Shown one piece after another: positions 20,816-31,270 of a stretch of DNA of 64,000 nt (position 1 is its first letter; each line of letters begins with the position of its first letter). The DNA lies in NCBI GenBank assembly GCA_964035575.1, contig OZ037840.1, positions 248,001 to 312,000 on the forward strand, given 5' to 3'. The notes beneath the pieces were generated by a model, which did not search any database, was not told where the DNA came from, and saw nothing but the letters and a program-made list of their open reading frames with translations. This DNA is from Rhynchopus sp. YZ270_cl-10. Its lineage: Eukaryota > Euglenozoa > Diplonemea > Diplonemida > Diplonemidae. The position numbers and the translations under genes are program-made.

Positions 20816-21874
20816 TCGGCTTAATGAACTGTTGGGTGTAGGGTGGTCAAATGAGGCGGTGGTGAGACAAGGTGACAGTCAAATAATAAATGATAATGAT
20901 ACATGCTTCTGCTGAGAGAAAAAAATATTGTTTGATTATAGACCACTGATGACAGACACAATTTTTTGCACAGGATCCTTAAAAAAGAGAGCAAATAGAA
21001 GGAGCACGCTTTGCAGTAGCTTATGCTTAGAGGAAAAATGAAACATTGCCAGATGAATGTCTCTCATGCATACATCATTACCACTAGTCGGCAACTGGTG
21101 GGGGAAAAAAAATCCACGTAGGGAATTCCCTACGTCCCACAGAAAGGCTTGTTCACACAACATTTCTACAATTTTTCTCTTTTTTGTTTTGAAAACTTGT
21201 TTGTATTAGTGTAGACACCCGAGAATGCACTCCACTTCGCCCTTCAACTTCAACATGGATGCTGCCGAAACTGAAGCACAATTTTAGGGCTTTAAAAAAT
21301 ATTTTTTTTGGGGTGCTTCTACTCACTCTGAGTGGGTGTGTGATGGATATTCGGGACTATGTGGGGTCCGGGAGGGGTATTTTGGGGGTTTCAGGCAAAA
21401 AAACGAAAAAAATATGACCGTAACAGGGGGTGTGCAAAGTGTCTTGGGGATGTCTTGGGGACGTCTTGGGCATTTTTTTGACCTAAAAACACCAAAAAAA
21501 CACTTCCAAAAGTGTCAAATATGTCCAAAACAGGTTGGAATGGACTCACAGGCCACTTTTGGGGTATATTTGTGCCAAAGGAGGCTTTGTGATGTCAAAA
21601 AATATCCCGGTTTTTGATTTTTTTCTCGAAAAATCGCTATTTTGCCCAAAGTGGCCAAAACGTGAAAAAAGCCGTTTTTTCACTATTTTTTTCCATTTTT
21701 TTGTATTCTGGGGTGGCTTCTGGGTCGTTTTTCGACCCACAGGCCCCCTGTGACCCACTCTGAGGGTGTTTTTCACCCGCAGTTGCCTTGGAGATGACCA
21801 GATAATGCCAAATGAATTTTCCGTGCGCAAAAAATGGCTGGAGTCGTACCCCCTACCCCCCCCCCCCCCCCCCC
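20816..21874. other. Intergenic tract with repeat cassettes
   Basis: Contains a hairpin cassette at 21050-21077 (GATGAATG, TCTCTC, ATGCATACATC), a TTAGTGTAGACACCC cassette near 21205-21235, and a T/A-run-rich block at 21290-21770 bounded by CCACTCTGAG-type words in both orientations. No gene seen. Confidence 0.45.
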
Positions 21875-22734
21875 CAGTGTTGGCAGAGTACGTGTACGTT
21901 GTACTTTTTGTACTTTGTACTTTTGTACTTTTTGACGTACTTTTTGGCGCCCAAATCCGTACTTTATGACCCTATATTTTACCCTGGGAATTCGACACAA
22001 GAAGAAGTCCGTTTTGGCTGACCGCTGTGAAGCTGACCCGCATCCCCCCTCACTCGTGCCAGTGCGAGGGAACATTCTCCGATATGGGGTTCGTCACTTG
22101 TGCACGTCGGCACAATATGGGACCTGTGAACATTCACCGCGCCACCTCGCTGTACAAAAAACTGAGGGCGAACAGGGAGGAGTGCTGGTGAGGGAGAATC
22201 CGGAGGGGGAGAACGAACCACCGACAAAGCGGAGTAAGAAGACTGATGACGCGCCCGTAAGCGAGATTGACTTTACTACCATTCTGTGAACCCCATAACC
22301 CCATCCCTTTTCCCCCTCCCAACTGTTCGAGGTGTAGTCATCTACCCCCTACTGTATCTCGACTTTGTTGGACCACACGTGATCACACGTGACCGACAGG
22401 AAACACCATCTCCCATTGCTTCTTGACTCCGAGGCGTCGCTGTTCGAGAACCAGGTGCCGCTGTCTGTGAACCTGCGAAGCACGCGCACATTCTTGAGAA
22501 GCCGTTCATAGCTCTGTGCACCCTCCTATTTGTACTTTTTAATCATTTTCCGTACTATACTGCCCTCAAACCTTTTTTTTGCCCCCACACTGGTACACCA
22601 GCTGCACAAACCCGGCCACAAACCCAGATGTACTTTTTGTGTATTTTTTGTACTTTTTACGTACTTTTTGTACTATTGTACTATTGTACTTTTTACGTAC
22701 TTTTTAAAATTGGACACGTACTCTGCCAACACTG
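21875..22734. mobile_element. hAT-like TIR element inserted in a C run
   Basis: TIRs CAGTGTTGGCAGAGTACGTG and its inverse at 22715-22734, each next to at least 8 C residues (21854-21874 and 22735-22754), as expected for an 8-bp duplication in poly-C. GTACTTTTT-type repeats follow each end. It lies just 3' of the Rheb-like exon and may be inside its last intron. The interior has one small open frame (21966-22289). Confidence 0.75.
21966..22289 (+). CDS. Possible cargo protein of the hAT-like element
   Basis: A 107-codon frame inside the element, ending ENEPPTKRSKKTDDAPVSEI followed by DFTTIL. The last 30 residues look like a genuine protein tail with a nuclear-localisation-type cluster (KRSKK). 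The first half is low in domain signal, so the true start may be another exon or further 3'. It is not a transposase fragment I can recognise. Two other TIR elements in the window also encode proteins with a basic cluster near the C terminus (26410-27582 and 60727-61198). Confidence 0.3.
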   Translation: MTLYFTLGIRHKKKSVLADRCEADPHPPSLVPVRGNILRYGVRHLCTSAQYGTCEHSPRHLAVQKTEGEQGGVLVRENPEGENEPPTKRSKKTDDAPVSEIDFTTIL

Positions 22735-22768
22735 CCCCCCCCCCCCCCCCCCCCAAACAAGGCCCATA

Positions 22769-23344
22769 TCATACCGTATCAGAATCGTCATACGTCACAT
22801 CGATACTTTTCAGCAGCTGATGCACCATCACCTCCACCGACTTCCCTGTCCGCGCTGTCACTTCGTGGTACGCAGAGCCCCACGCCGCTGCAAGACTCCT
22901 GCCTTCCTGCTCTGTCACGACACGCTCATGGGTCAGATCCACCTTCGTTGCCACAAGCACAAAGGGCACTAATGGTGTATAGGCCCAGAGGTCGTTGTGG
23001 ATACGTTTCACCATCTCAAATGACTCCCTGCTGATGCTCGAGTACACGAGGATGTAGCCGTCCGTTCCGATCGTGTACTGTGGGTCAAAGAAGCCGCATT
23101 CGTCTTGCCCCACCGTGTCAAGGATGTGCACCAGGTAGTCGATTCCTTCTCGCGTCACCACTTTAGAGGACGTCTTGTTCGTCGTGGGGTAATGCTCGTG
23201 AGAGAACGTGCCCTGGGTGTACTGTTCGACAATGGAAGTCTTCCCTGTGTTGCTGTAGCCAAAGATGCAGAGCTTCCGCTGTCGGATGAACGACTGCTGT
23301 TGTTGTTGTTTGACAGAGAGTGTAGGTTTGCCTGGACTCTCCAT
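22769..23344 (-). CDS. RHEB: Rheb-like small GTPase
   Basis: A 191-residue frame. P-loop GYSNTGKTS at about residues 29-37, switch I PTTNKT, switch II DTVGQDE, the base-binding motif TKVD (canonical NKxD, here Thr for Asn) and TARTG in place of SAK. The segment YTIGTDGYILVYSSISRESF closely follows YSIDINGYILVYSVTSIKSF of human Rheb, the GTPase that activates TORC1 on lysosomes. As read, it ends DSDTV without a CAAX prenylation box. However, the last codons are ACG|GTATGA, a good splice donor, so a C-terminal exon with the lipid motif may lie further left beyond the hAT-like element at 21875-22734. A glutamine run (QQQQQ) precedes the G domain. Confidence 0.85.
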   Translation of the reverse strand: MESPGKPTLSVKQQQQQSFIRQRKLCIFGYSNTGKTSIVEQYTQGTFSHEHYPTTNKTSSKVVTREGIDYLVHILDTVGQDECGFFDPQYTIGTDGYILVYSSISRESFEMVKRIHNDLWAYTPLVPFVLVATKVDLTHERVVTEQEGRSLAAAWGSAYHEVTARTGKSVEVMVHQLLKSIDVTYDDSDTV

Positions 23345-24059
23345 AGTTTAATAAAGAAAGGGAAAAGTTTGTGCACCTAGAAAATTGTAAGGGCAGGCTC
23401 ACTTTTGTCTGTGTTTATTGCTCGCGCGCGCGGAAAATTTTGAGAATTCCAAAAAAAAAAAACATGGGAAAAAAAAAAAACATTGTATATACCAGGCTTT
23501 GCGCTAACTTCTGTCCTTTGTCCCGGGATTTTTGGATATTTTTGTGGTGCGTTTTTTTTTTGCAAACCGGGGTTTCCTTAAGAAAACCAGAGAATCTCAT
23601 ATTTCATAGTAAGGGTACTTTAGAGTGTTTTCACACACACACATGTGACCCCACCGTGGAGAGCAATCGGCTCGCGCGATCAAAAGAAAGCAGAGAAGAG
23701 GGAAAAGAAAAAAAGAAAAAAGTTGGGTACCGTGCGCCTGCGGCGCTACCTGTTCCTACCCTCCTTTATGTTTAAACATGATGTACTTATGTACAGTTCA
23801 TTTTATTTTGAGTACGACTCCACATCCCCCCTGAGGATGATCTCCCCTCCCTCACGGATAAAGATTGATTAGGACGCCGTGGGGCACACCCCCTCCGAGG
23901 CCATAACCGTCCTGGGTTTTCTCACTCTTCTCTGTGGTCACTGAAACCCACAGCCATCACTACGTTACCGATAGCTTCTTCAGTACGTTGGGTTTTCAGA
24001 CCTGAAAATAACCCTTGTTTACGAGTATGGGCTCATGTTTTGTCAAATTTTAAGTCGCT

Positions 24060-24620
24060 TGGTGTGGCTGAAACCAGCAAATTTCACTGCTAAAGAACTG
24101 CTAACAAACTGCTAAATAATACCCTTTTTTTAGGGGTGGTGTATAAAAACATTTTTTTACCTTGGTTTTTCCACTCCCCCTGTTGGCGCGCCTCCACTCT
24201 TGCATACCCATGTGTGACCCCACCGTTGAACGCAATCGACTCGCTGAGTCAAAAGAACGCACAGAACGGGGCTGGAAAAAATCACGAAAAACGCGTACCG
24301 TGCGCCTGCGGCGCCCACAAAGTGAGTTTTCCCCCTGAGTATGCTGTGTATACTGTGTATACTGTGTATACTGTGTATACTGTGGAAATTGACCAAAAAC
24401 GAGAACTTGTTCATTTCGGCGAATTGACCCCACCACTGGCCGGACGGATTCCGGAAATGCAAATGCCGGCGTTAAAAAGCTCACCAACGAAAAAAAAAAT
24501 TTTTTTTTCCATCACCCGTGGGGAAAATTTTTTTTATACACCACCCCCCCAAAAATGCATGCTAACAAAGTGCTAACAAACTGCTAAATAATACCCTTTT
24601 TTTTGGGTTCAGCCACACCA
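24060..24620. mobile_element. TIR element with TATACACAG repeat, short-allele copy
   Basis: Ends TGGTGTGGCTGAAACC and GGTTCAGCCACACCA with the 5-bp duplication TCGCT (24055-24059 and 24621-24625). The homologous unoccupied sequence appears near 25025 and 4235 as AAGTCACTAAAA. It is the inverted counterpart of the element at 51721-52496. Here the internal 9-bp repeat has only four or five units (24340-24382). Superfamily not assigned. Confidence 0.8.
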
Positions 24621-25203
24621 TCGCTGCATTTTTGTCCATTTTTCCGTACATCCCCCACCACAATCCGGGATTGGTTCGGAAATGCAACAAAACGACCTCT
24701 TGGCGGGGAAAAGCCACAGGAAATTTATGCACTTTTTGCAAACAGGGGTTTCCTTACTAAAACCAGAGGAATCTCATCGTTCAGAGTAAGAGTACTTTAG
24801 AGTGTTTTTGGACACACATGTGACCCCACCGTGGAGAGCAATCGGCTCGCGCGATCAAAAGAAAGCAGAAAAAAGGGAAACATAAAAAGACAAAAGTTGG
24901 GTACCGTGCGCCTGCGGCGCTACCTGTTCCCAGTAAAAACACCACAATTTCATCTGAATTTGGGTTTTCAGACCTGAAAATGCCCCTTGTTTAAGAGTAT
25001 GGGTTCATATTTTGTGAAAAGTTAAGTCACTAAAAGTTTGTCCATTTTCCCGAATATGCCCCACCACAGCGCGGGATTGGCTCGGAAATGCCACAAAACA
25101 CTGTTTTTTCACCCCCTGACGCACAACTATTTGAGGTGCGTTTTTTTGGTCCCGAAACACGTTTTTTCAGATTTTTTTCCAAAAGTTAGCGCGAAGCCTG
25201 GTA

Positions 25204-26393
25204 TATACATAGCGCTCTAATTAGAGTATTAGGGTATAATTAGAGTCTGGGATTTTGGGCCAAGTCAGTTAGAGTCCAGTTAGAGTATAATTAGAGTCGC
25301 TTTTCTTCAATTAGACTATAATTAGAGTGTAGTTAGAGCATAATTAGACTCTAACTACACTCTAATTATAGTCTAATTAGAGTAAAACAACAGGCTTCTT
25401 GTAGGTGCAAACGCCGTAAGGAACCGGTTCCCCTAAGGTTCCTCTGTAGGACCCAGGTGCCCAGGTACCCACATAGCTGAAAATAAGACTTGGGGACCGA
25501 GTTCTCAGCCGGACTGGGACACGATATGTGAAGGCGCTGTGGTCCGCCTGAAAGCGGGTCGGGGACCCGGTCGCGGGAGGGTGGGGGCCAGTCCTACTGT
25601 ACCTAGTACCCAGTACCGGGACTCGGCTTATTCTCAGCTATGGGTACCCAGGTACTCAGACCCGCGCAGTGGCACATGCCCTCAAGTGTGAGTGACCCGG
25701 GCATTATTGAAGGTGTTTGGGGTGCAAAATTTTCTACAAATGTTGATGCGCGGGTACAGAAGTGTTGTCTTGTTCTTTCATCTGTAGGAATGTAAATATC
25801 AATCGAATTTAACTACCACTAAGGGGTCGAAGGGGTAATCCCAGTATCAACGGCTGTGTTGACGGGAAATCTATAGCGAGCATACGTTCATTTCAGCCGA
25901 AGAAATACTACTTATGAACCCAGGAGAGATCCAAGCCTCGCGTTGAACAACTACCCGCGATCGACAATACCAAAGAGAATTCATAACAAAACAACACTGC
26001 CACATACACACTAAATAGCCATGCTTCAAGTGCATGCCCCTGGGCCAAAATTCCTGTGCTAAAAAGGCAACAAGACCACCCACAAGGAGTGTGAATTGTG
26101 CACTGGTTTTCTGGGGGAACAAACAATATTTTCTTGTGTCTGGTTCTCTGCAAGCAGAGAACAGACTTTCTGGATTACAAAGTCGAATTTCTTGCACTAG
26201 CTATGCCTGGGTTGATGGCTATAGCATTGATTGATGTGCCCCTCTTTATTGACCCTCTTATAGGACTCTAATTAGACTCTAATTAGAGTCCAGTTAGAGT
26301 ATTAGAGTTCAGTTAGAGTTTTAAAGACTCTAATTATACTCGAACTGCCGACTCTAATTATCTAGTTAGAGTCTAATTGGAGCGCTATGTATA
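25204..26393. mobile_element. AT-rich TIR element with CTAATTAGAGT arrays, copy 1
   Basis: Ends TATACATAGCGCTCTAATTA and the inverse GAGCGCTATGTATA, with arrays of (C/T)TAATTAGAGT units next to both. A second copy at 34842-36144 is nearly identical but has about 150 bp more around 35340-35500. No coding region. This copy lacks a clear target duplication. It sits directly before the splice acceptor of the gene at 26410. Confidence 0.8.
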
Positions 26394-26409
26394 ATTGTAG
26401 TAATATTAG

Positions 26410-27582
26410 GAGGTGTCTGCTCTTGAAAAGGAGGTCGGATATACATGCGGAGAAGAGTTTCCGCCCAGCACTTCGTCGTTATTCGAAAAATGTTATGTTA
26501 AACAAGAGCGCAGCTGTCTTCACGCAATCGAATGGCTTCTTTTTCAATCTCTGCAGGCCAAGAAGAAGCCACCGATTTGTGCACACTGCGGAACAACGGA
26601 AAATCTGCAGAATCCAAAGGAAGAAGTGACGAAACGGTATGGAACAATTCAAAAACTCTGCGCTAGCTGTACAGAAAAGGGGTATCCCGTCGTTGCCAAA
26701 AATGAAAAACCAGTACAAAACCCAAGGGTGTTCCCACAGCGTACCACTTCAGACCCTGTTCCTCCAGCCGCCCCGTCGCAACCAGGTGCCCCATCGCAAC
26801 CAGCCGCTCCATCGCAACCAGGTGCCCCGACTCAACCCAATGTTGTCAACGACTCCCTGGTGGAGTCTGTGACAGACGACACCACCAAAACTTGCGGCAT
26901 CATCTGTAACGGAAGTGCATCCATTGGCAGCGTTCTACAATGTTTGTATCACTCAAAGTACGTGAGGGATGTGATTTTGAAATGTACTAACAACGACCCA
27001 TGTTTCAAAGCTCTGAAGACCTTTCTTACCAGGCTTGCGGTGGAAGACGGGAAGGCTGCGAACTCTGGCACGCTCGTTAAAGCTTTAAAAAAAGATAGTG
27101 TGATAGAGAAATGTCTTGAGGGTAATAATGGTTATGAGTTCTTTTCGTTGCTCTTGAACAAATTCGATAACCCTCATACCCTTTTGACTGAAAAATGCGA
27201 GTCTGTTGAGGAAGCGAGCAAAGCGATCACCGAAAACCCTAAAGCATGGGTGTTTGGTGAAACTGAATCCCCCCCGCCGTTGTCTTTCAAGAGCGGTGAT
27301 GATATGTTTTCGGTTGTTCTGTTTTGTAGGAAGCATGCGATTGGAAACGATACGTGTTATGTGCGCAGAGACGAAAACACATGGATGAAGTACAGTGGCA
27401 GACAGGTAAGCGTTGTCAAGAACCCGGACATGGATCGACGATACCTGACAGTGTACCACCGTGCTGCCACTGCGAAGCGGAAACGTGAGAGAGACTCAGA
27501 CGCCCCCTCCGCAAAAAAGCAGAAAACGGAGAGCAACGATGTGGCGAAAATGGATGAGGATGATGAGGACGAGCTTTTTTAA
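26410..27582 (+). CDS. Zinc-binding / degenerate ubiquitin-protease (USP) protein, 3' exon
   Basis: Open for 389 codons with no early ATG; the sequence ATATTAG|GAGGTG before it looks like a splice acceptor, so this is a 3' exon. Residues 56-86 form a CxxC...CxxC zinc site (ICAHC...LCASC). A Pro/Gln/Ala linker of SQPGAP-type repeats follows. From about 160 it resembles a USP (peptidase C19) fold: CGIICNGSASIGSVLQCLYH aligns with the usual GxxNxGNTCYMNSxLQCL but the catalytic Cys is replaced. NGYEFFSLLLNKF resembles DAHEFLxxLLxxL, and CYVRRDENTWMKYSGRQVSV resembles GHYxAYVxxxxxWYxFDD without the catalytic His. It ends with basic (KRKRER, KKQK) and acidic tails, likely nuclear. Probably a ubiquitin binder rather than a protease. 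It lies inside a Harbinger-like element. Confidence 0.7.
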   Translation, partial: EVSALEKEVGYTCGEEFPPSTSSLFEKCYVKQERSCLHAIEWLLFQSLQAKKKPPICAHCGTTENLQNPKEEVTKRYGTIQKLCASCTEKGYPVVAKNEKPVQNPRVFPQRTTSDPVPPAAPSQPGAPSQPAAPSQPGAPTQPNVVNDSLVESVTDDTTKTCGIICNGSASIGSVLQCLYHSKYVRDVILKCTNNDPCFKALKTFLTRLAVEDGKAANSGTLVKALKKDSVIEKCLEGNNGYEFFSLLLNKFDNPHTLLTEKCESVEEASKAITENPKAWVFGETESPPPLSFKSGDDMFSVVLFCRKHAIGNDTCYVRRDENTWMKYSGRQVSVVKNPDMDRRYLTVYHRAATAKRKRERDSDAPSAKKQKTESNDVAKMDEDDEDELF

Positions 27583-28026
27583 GTGTTATCCGGGCTAGGG
27601 AGGGGGTGTGCGGGTGTGGGGGGTGGGGGCCCAATTTGATGTAGATAAGTTCGGGGGATGAGGAGGGGGTGAGTGGTTTTCGTAAAAACCAAAAAACGTT
27701 GAAACTCCCTACTCCCCCCAATACAGGCTGTATCCTAAGTCGGGAAAAAAACCACCATTTTCGGACCCGTCGTGTCCCAGAATTTTTTTTCCCAAAAAAA
27801 AAAAAAAAAAAAAGACAAAAAAAAAGAGCACAAAGCAAAACGTAACAAAAATTTCATAAACCCATTTGACCCCCAATAATAGATTCTCCATCCCCAACGT
27901 GTGTGTGTTTTTTTTTTTCTTATTTTTTTTTCCCATGTTTTTTTTTCCATGTTTTTTTCTTGCGCGCGCGCGCGGAAAATTTTTGGGCCCTCCGAGCATT
28001 AAACACAGACAAAAGTGAGCCTGCCC

Positions 28027-28827
28027 TAAGTGGTTATAGACAACAAAAAAAAATGGGGGGTGTACCGTGTAGCGATGGATTAGTGAAGTGAAGTGAATCA
28101 ATACCATAGAAAGGAAGCGCAATTAACGGGGGAGGGGGGATTTATTCTTTTTTTTTTTTGCAAAAAAAATAATTCGCTCGCGTTTGGAAAAACGGGCAAG
28201 GGAAGAGGGGGGGGATGATGGGGACTAAGAAGGGAAACCCTAAATGGTAAGCTGTAAATAGTGTGGTCAAAAAAAATTATTATTCTTTTTTTTGAAGGAT
28301 TGAGTGCCTCTCTCATGCAATTATTGTTGCGGGTTTAGTGAAACTGGCGAGTCAGACAGGACTTCGCTATCCATAAAAGAACAACACTCAATATGGTGAT
28401 ACAAACGTCGGGTTTTCTGCTTCTTTTGATAACTTGTTGGAGTAGTGCAGTTGCCTTACGAGCAACCTTTCTTTTTTTTTGAAAAACTTGGTTGTTTTAG
28501 TGTTGACACAAGATGAACTCCACTATATATTATTTTTTCTTTTTGCGCGGGGAAAGGGGGGAACAAGCATTACCAGACCAGGGGAGGGATTTTTTTTGTG
28601 ATTTGCTGCACAAATTCCCACTGTCGAGGCACTTCAAAAAGGGGGGAGGGGGATTGCAAAAAAAATGCAACAAATGCAAAATTAAAAATGAATGGAAAAG
28701 AGAGTGTGGTGTGTTTAATTTGAGGTTGCAGCCGCAAAACCGCTTCAGCAAACGCAGGCACAAATTGTACCTTGCCAGCAATACCAAAAAAAAGAGAAAA
28801 AAAAAAGGGTTGACTTGAAAACAAAAC
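28027..28827. other. Intergenic tract with repeat cassettes
   Basis: Runs of A and T, a hairpin-like cassette at about 28300-28330 (GAGTGCCTCTCTCATGCA), a TTGTTGGAGTAGTGCAGTTGCC cassette part at 28433-28455 and a CTTGGTTGTTTTAGTGTTG cassette at 28487-28515. No gene supported. Confidence 0.45.
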
Positions 28828-30000
28828 CAGGGGTGTCGCTAATTTTGGGGAAATTTTTGAAAAATCTGAAATCGGGGTGCAATTTTTTTTTTTTACGTGG
28901 GGATTTTTTTTCCATTACCAGGGGGCGAAAAAACAGTGTTTTGTGGCATTTCCGAGCCAATCCCACGCTGTGGTGGGGGATATACGGAAAAATGGACAAA
29001 CTTTTAGTGACTTAAATTTTCACAAAATATGAACCCATACTCTTAAACATGGGTCATTTTCAGGTCTGAAAACCCAATTCAGATGAAATTGTGGTGTTTT
29101 TGACATTACTGAGAACAGTAGGTAGCGCCGCAGGCGCACGGTACCCAACTTTTGTCTTTTTCTTTTTCCCTTTTCTCTGCGTTCTTTTGATTGTGCGAGC
29201 CGATTGCTCTCCACGGTGGGGTCACATGTGTGCGCTAAAATACGCTAAAGTACCCTTACTATGAAGTATGAGATTCTCTGGTTTTAGTAAGGAAACCCTT
29301 GCAAGCATGTTCCCAGATCACGAAAAAAGGGGAGGCGTTTTTGTTGATTGCATCGTCCGATGCGGTGCAATTGCAGAAAGTGATGGGGTCATTTTGGAAA
29401 AATGGACGAGTTTTCGGTATTTAAGTTTTCACCATTTTTTTATTCCTGTGCACTTTTCGAGACTGCCGATTCTCGTAAACAAGGGTCATGTTCAAGTCTG
29501 AAAACACAGCTTCAGATGAAATTGTGGTGTTCTTGACTGAGAACGGTAGCGCCGCAGGCGCACGGTACCCAGCTTTTGTCTTTTTGTCTTTTCCTTTTTC
29601 TCTGCGTTCTTTTGATTGCGCGAGCCGATTGCTCTCCACGGTGGGGTCACATGTGTGCGCAAAAACACGCTATGGTACCTTTACTAAGGAAACCCTGGTT
29701 TGCAAAAAAAAAGGGTAAGGCAGGGTAAGGAAATCCCACCCAAAAAAAAAATCTTCGCGGGGTGAGGGCGGCACCTGGTGATTTTCCCTGGCCCCCAAAA
29801 ACCTCGTTTTTGGAACGTTCTGACACAACCGAGTTCACGGTGGCCTCTCACTTAAAAAAAGAACAAGTTGTTAACACATTAAACCCACCCTGTATTAGGT
29901 GCAAATTTTTTTTTTCCTACACAGATTTTACTAGGGGTGCAAATTTTTTTTTTGGTTTTGAAAAAGTCGGGACCCTGGACCCGAATTAGCGACACCCCTG
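28828..30000. mobile_element. hAT-like TIR element, 1173 bp
   Basis: Ends CAGGGGTGTCGCTAATT and AATTAGCGACACCCCTG with a perfect 8-bp duplication AACAAAAC (28820-28827 and 30001-30008). The interior is made of two diverged minus-oriented copies of the 110-bp GCGCCTGCGGCGC module with their flanks. No transposase. Confidence 0.88.
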
Positions 30001-30137
30001 AACAAAACACACAAAAAAAAAAAAAAATCAATTTTCGAGCGAGTAGTAATCTTCCGATATTCTGTAAGGAAAATTTGAGTGGGGAGGGAGAGAGCACTTG
30101 TAAAGATAATTCTAAGAATTCATCCAAGAAAACTTGT

Positions 30138-30170
30138 CAGATGAATGAGCCTCTCGTGCACACACATCTT
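30138..30170 (+). repeat. Hairpin cassette (CTCTCGT-loop family)
   Basis: CAGATGAATGAGC, loop CTCTC, then GTGCACACACATCTT. Outer pairing AGATG/CATCT is kept while the inner stem differs from the other copies. Confidence 0.55.
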
Positions 30171-30422
30171 TTACCGCTATCGTTCTCGCGCTTGGAATAA
30201 ACACATATGGGTACACTGCTTCACTGACGTATGACAAAGAAGAACAATTTAGTGAAAGGTGAATACAAGCCTCCCTTGTCCTTGGCTCCCTTCAGAATAG
30301 GGCAGGCAGTTTGGTGTGGCCGACGACCCCAAAATAGCAGAAAATAGCACAAAATAGCACCCCCTTTCAGCTACGCCATAGTTGTACAAAAAAAAAGGGG
30401 TATCAGTAGAAATAGCACATAC

Positions 30423-30706
30423 TTGCCAGTCGCTAGGTTCCGCTCCAACTCCCTCTGCTCTCGGTGCTGTTCCTGCTCGAACTGCTGGTACTCCTCTTCC
30501 TTGCGCTGTTTGTCCTCCAGCTCCTTTTGACGTTGCTCCGCGGCCAGAGTTTCCTGCTCAATCTCCCTGCGTTCGTTGTCCTCTTGATCCCGTTTGTACT
30601 CCTCCTCAAACTCCGCGAGATCTGCATCAGCGTACCCCAGGGCAGGGGCAGCCTTTTCCTCAGGGTCCTTCTGGTTTGTCCGCTCAACAGGATGAATCAC
30701 ATTCGT
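30423..30706 (-). CDS. Orphan coiled-coil exon
   Basis: A 94-codon internal exon bounded by an acceptor CACTGCAG|ACG and a donor GGCAA|GTATGT that match the intron style of the other genes here. The translation (TNVIHPVERTNQKDPEEKAA, then ADADLAEFEEEYKRDQED) is a highly charged heptad-like helix rich in Glu, Gln, Arg and Lys, ending ELERNLATGK. It ends in phase 2. Neither the preceding nor the following exon could be found; the flanks are MITE-like sequence and cassettes, so the gene may span large introns or be a remnant. Product unknown. Confidence 0.45.
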
Positions 30707-30843
30707 CTGCAGTGTCTGATTTAGGTGGAAATAATGTGGAAATAGTGTAAAAGAAAAATCCGAGGATTCTGGTCGGAGTGCCTGCGACAGAACCCCCCCC
30801 TAGAGGCAGTCTTCTGATTACAAAAAAAGAAGAAAAAGTTTAT

Positions 30844-30878
30844 AAGATGATCCTAAGCCTCTCATACTTAGCCACCTT
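30844..30878 (+). repeat. Hairpin cassette (CTCTCGT-loop family)
   Basis: AAGATGATCCTAAG, loop CCTCTCATA, then CTTAGCCACCTT. Confidence 0.6.
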
Positions 30879-31124
30879 GATCACATTTCGTTATTGCGCA
30901 GCAACAGCTGCGCGAAGAAGGGCTGTTTTGACGATTCATAATCAAAACAAAGTCATCCACTTCTTTTTCAAATCAACACCAGACTGTTTGGCCCTATCAG
31001 GACTCCCTGGACCTCTTTTCTATCCTTGTTTCCGTTGTATTGCCAAAAGGTGGCAAAAGTGTTCCCCCCAAAAGCCCCTACATTTCAGCGGAATATACGT
31101 TACCCCATCACCTCCCCCCCTTAG

Positions 31125-31270
31125 GCATACACTCGATGCGAGTCGCATGCGAGAATCATTATCGCTCACGAAGGATTTTGGTCGTGCGAGAGTGAGCGAT
31201 AATGAGCGATCATTGTGCGATGATTTTTCGTCACACCAGAATTGTAATGCGACTCGCATCGGGTGTATGC
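31125..31270. mobile_element. MITE of 146 bp
   Basis: Inverted ends GCATACACTCGATGCGAGTC and GACTCGCATCGGGTGTATGC (one mismatch over 24 bp). The interior repeats the theme with GAGCGATAATGAGCGAT and inverse words. No clear duplication. Confidence 0.7.

Larger units (their letters stand above)
23391..28026 (+). mobile_element. Harbinger-like 4.6-kb element with cargo gene
   Basis: Left end GGGCAGGCTCACTTTTGTCT, followed by GTGTTTATTGCTCGCGCGCG; the right end is the inverse complement with one or two mismatches. TAA flanks both sides (23388-23390 and 28027-28029). The GGGC-starting TIR with a TWA duplication fits PIF/Harbinger. The 798-bp element at 55771-56568 has a related TIR and the same (CG)n subterminal block. 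Inside are a TIR element (24060-24620), an AT-rich TIR element (25204-26393), two copies of the 110-bp module, and the gene 26410-27582. No DDE transposase frame was found. Confidence 0.8.
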
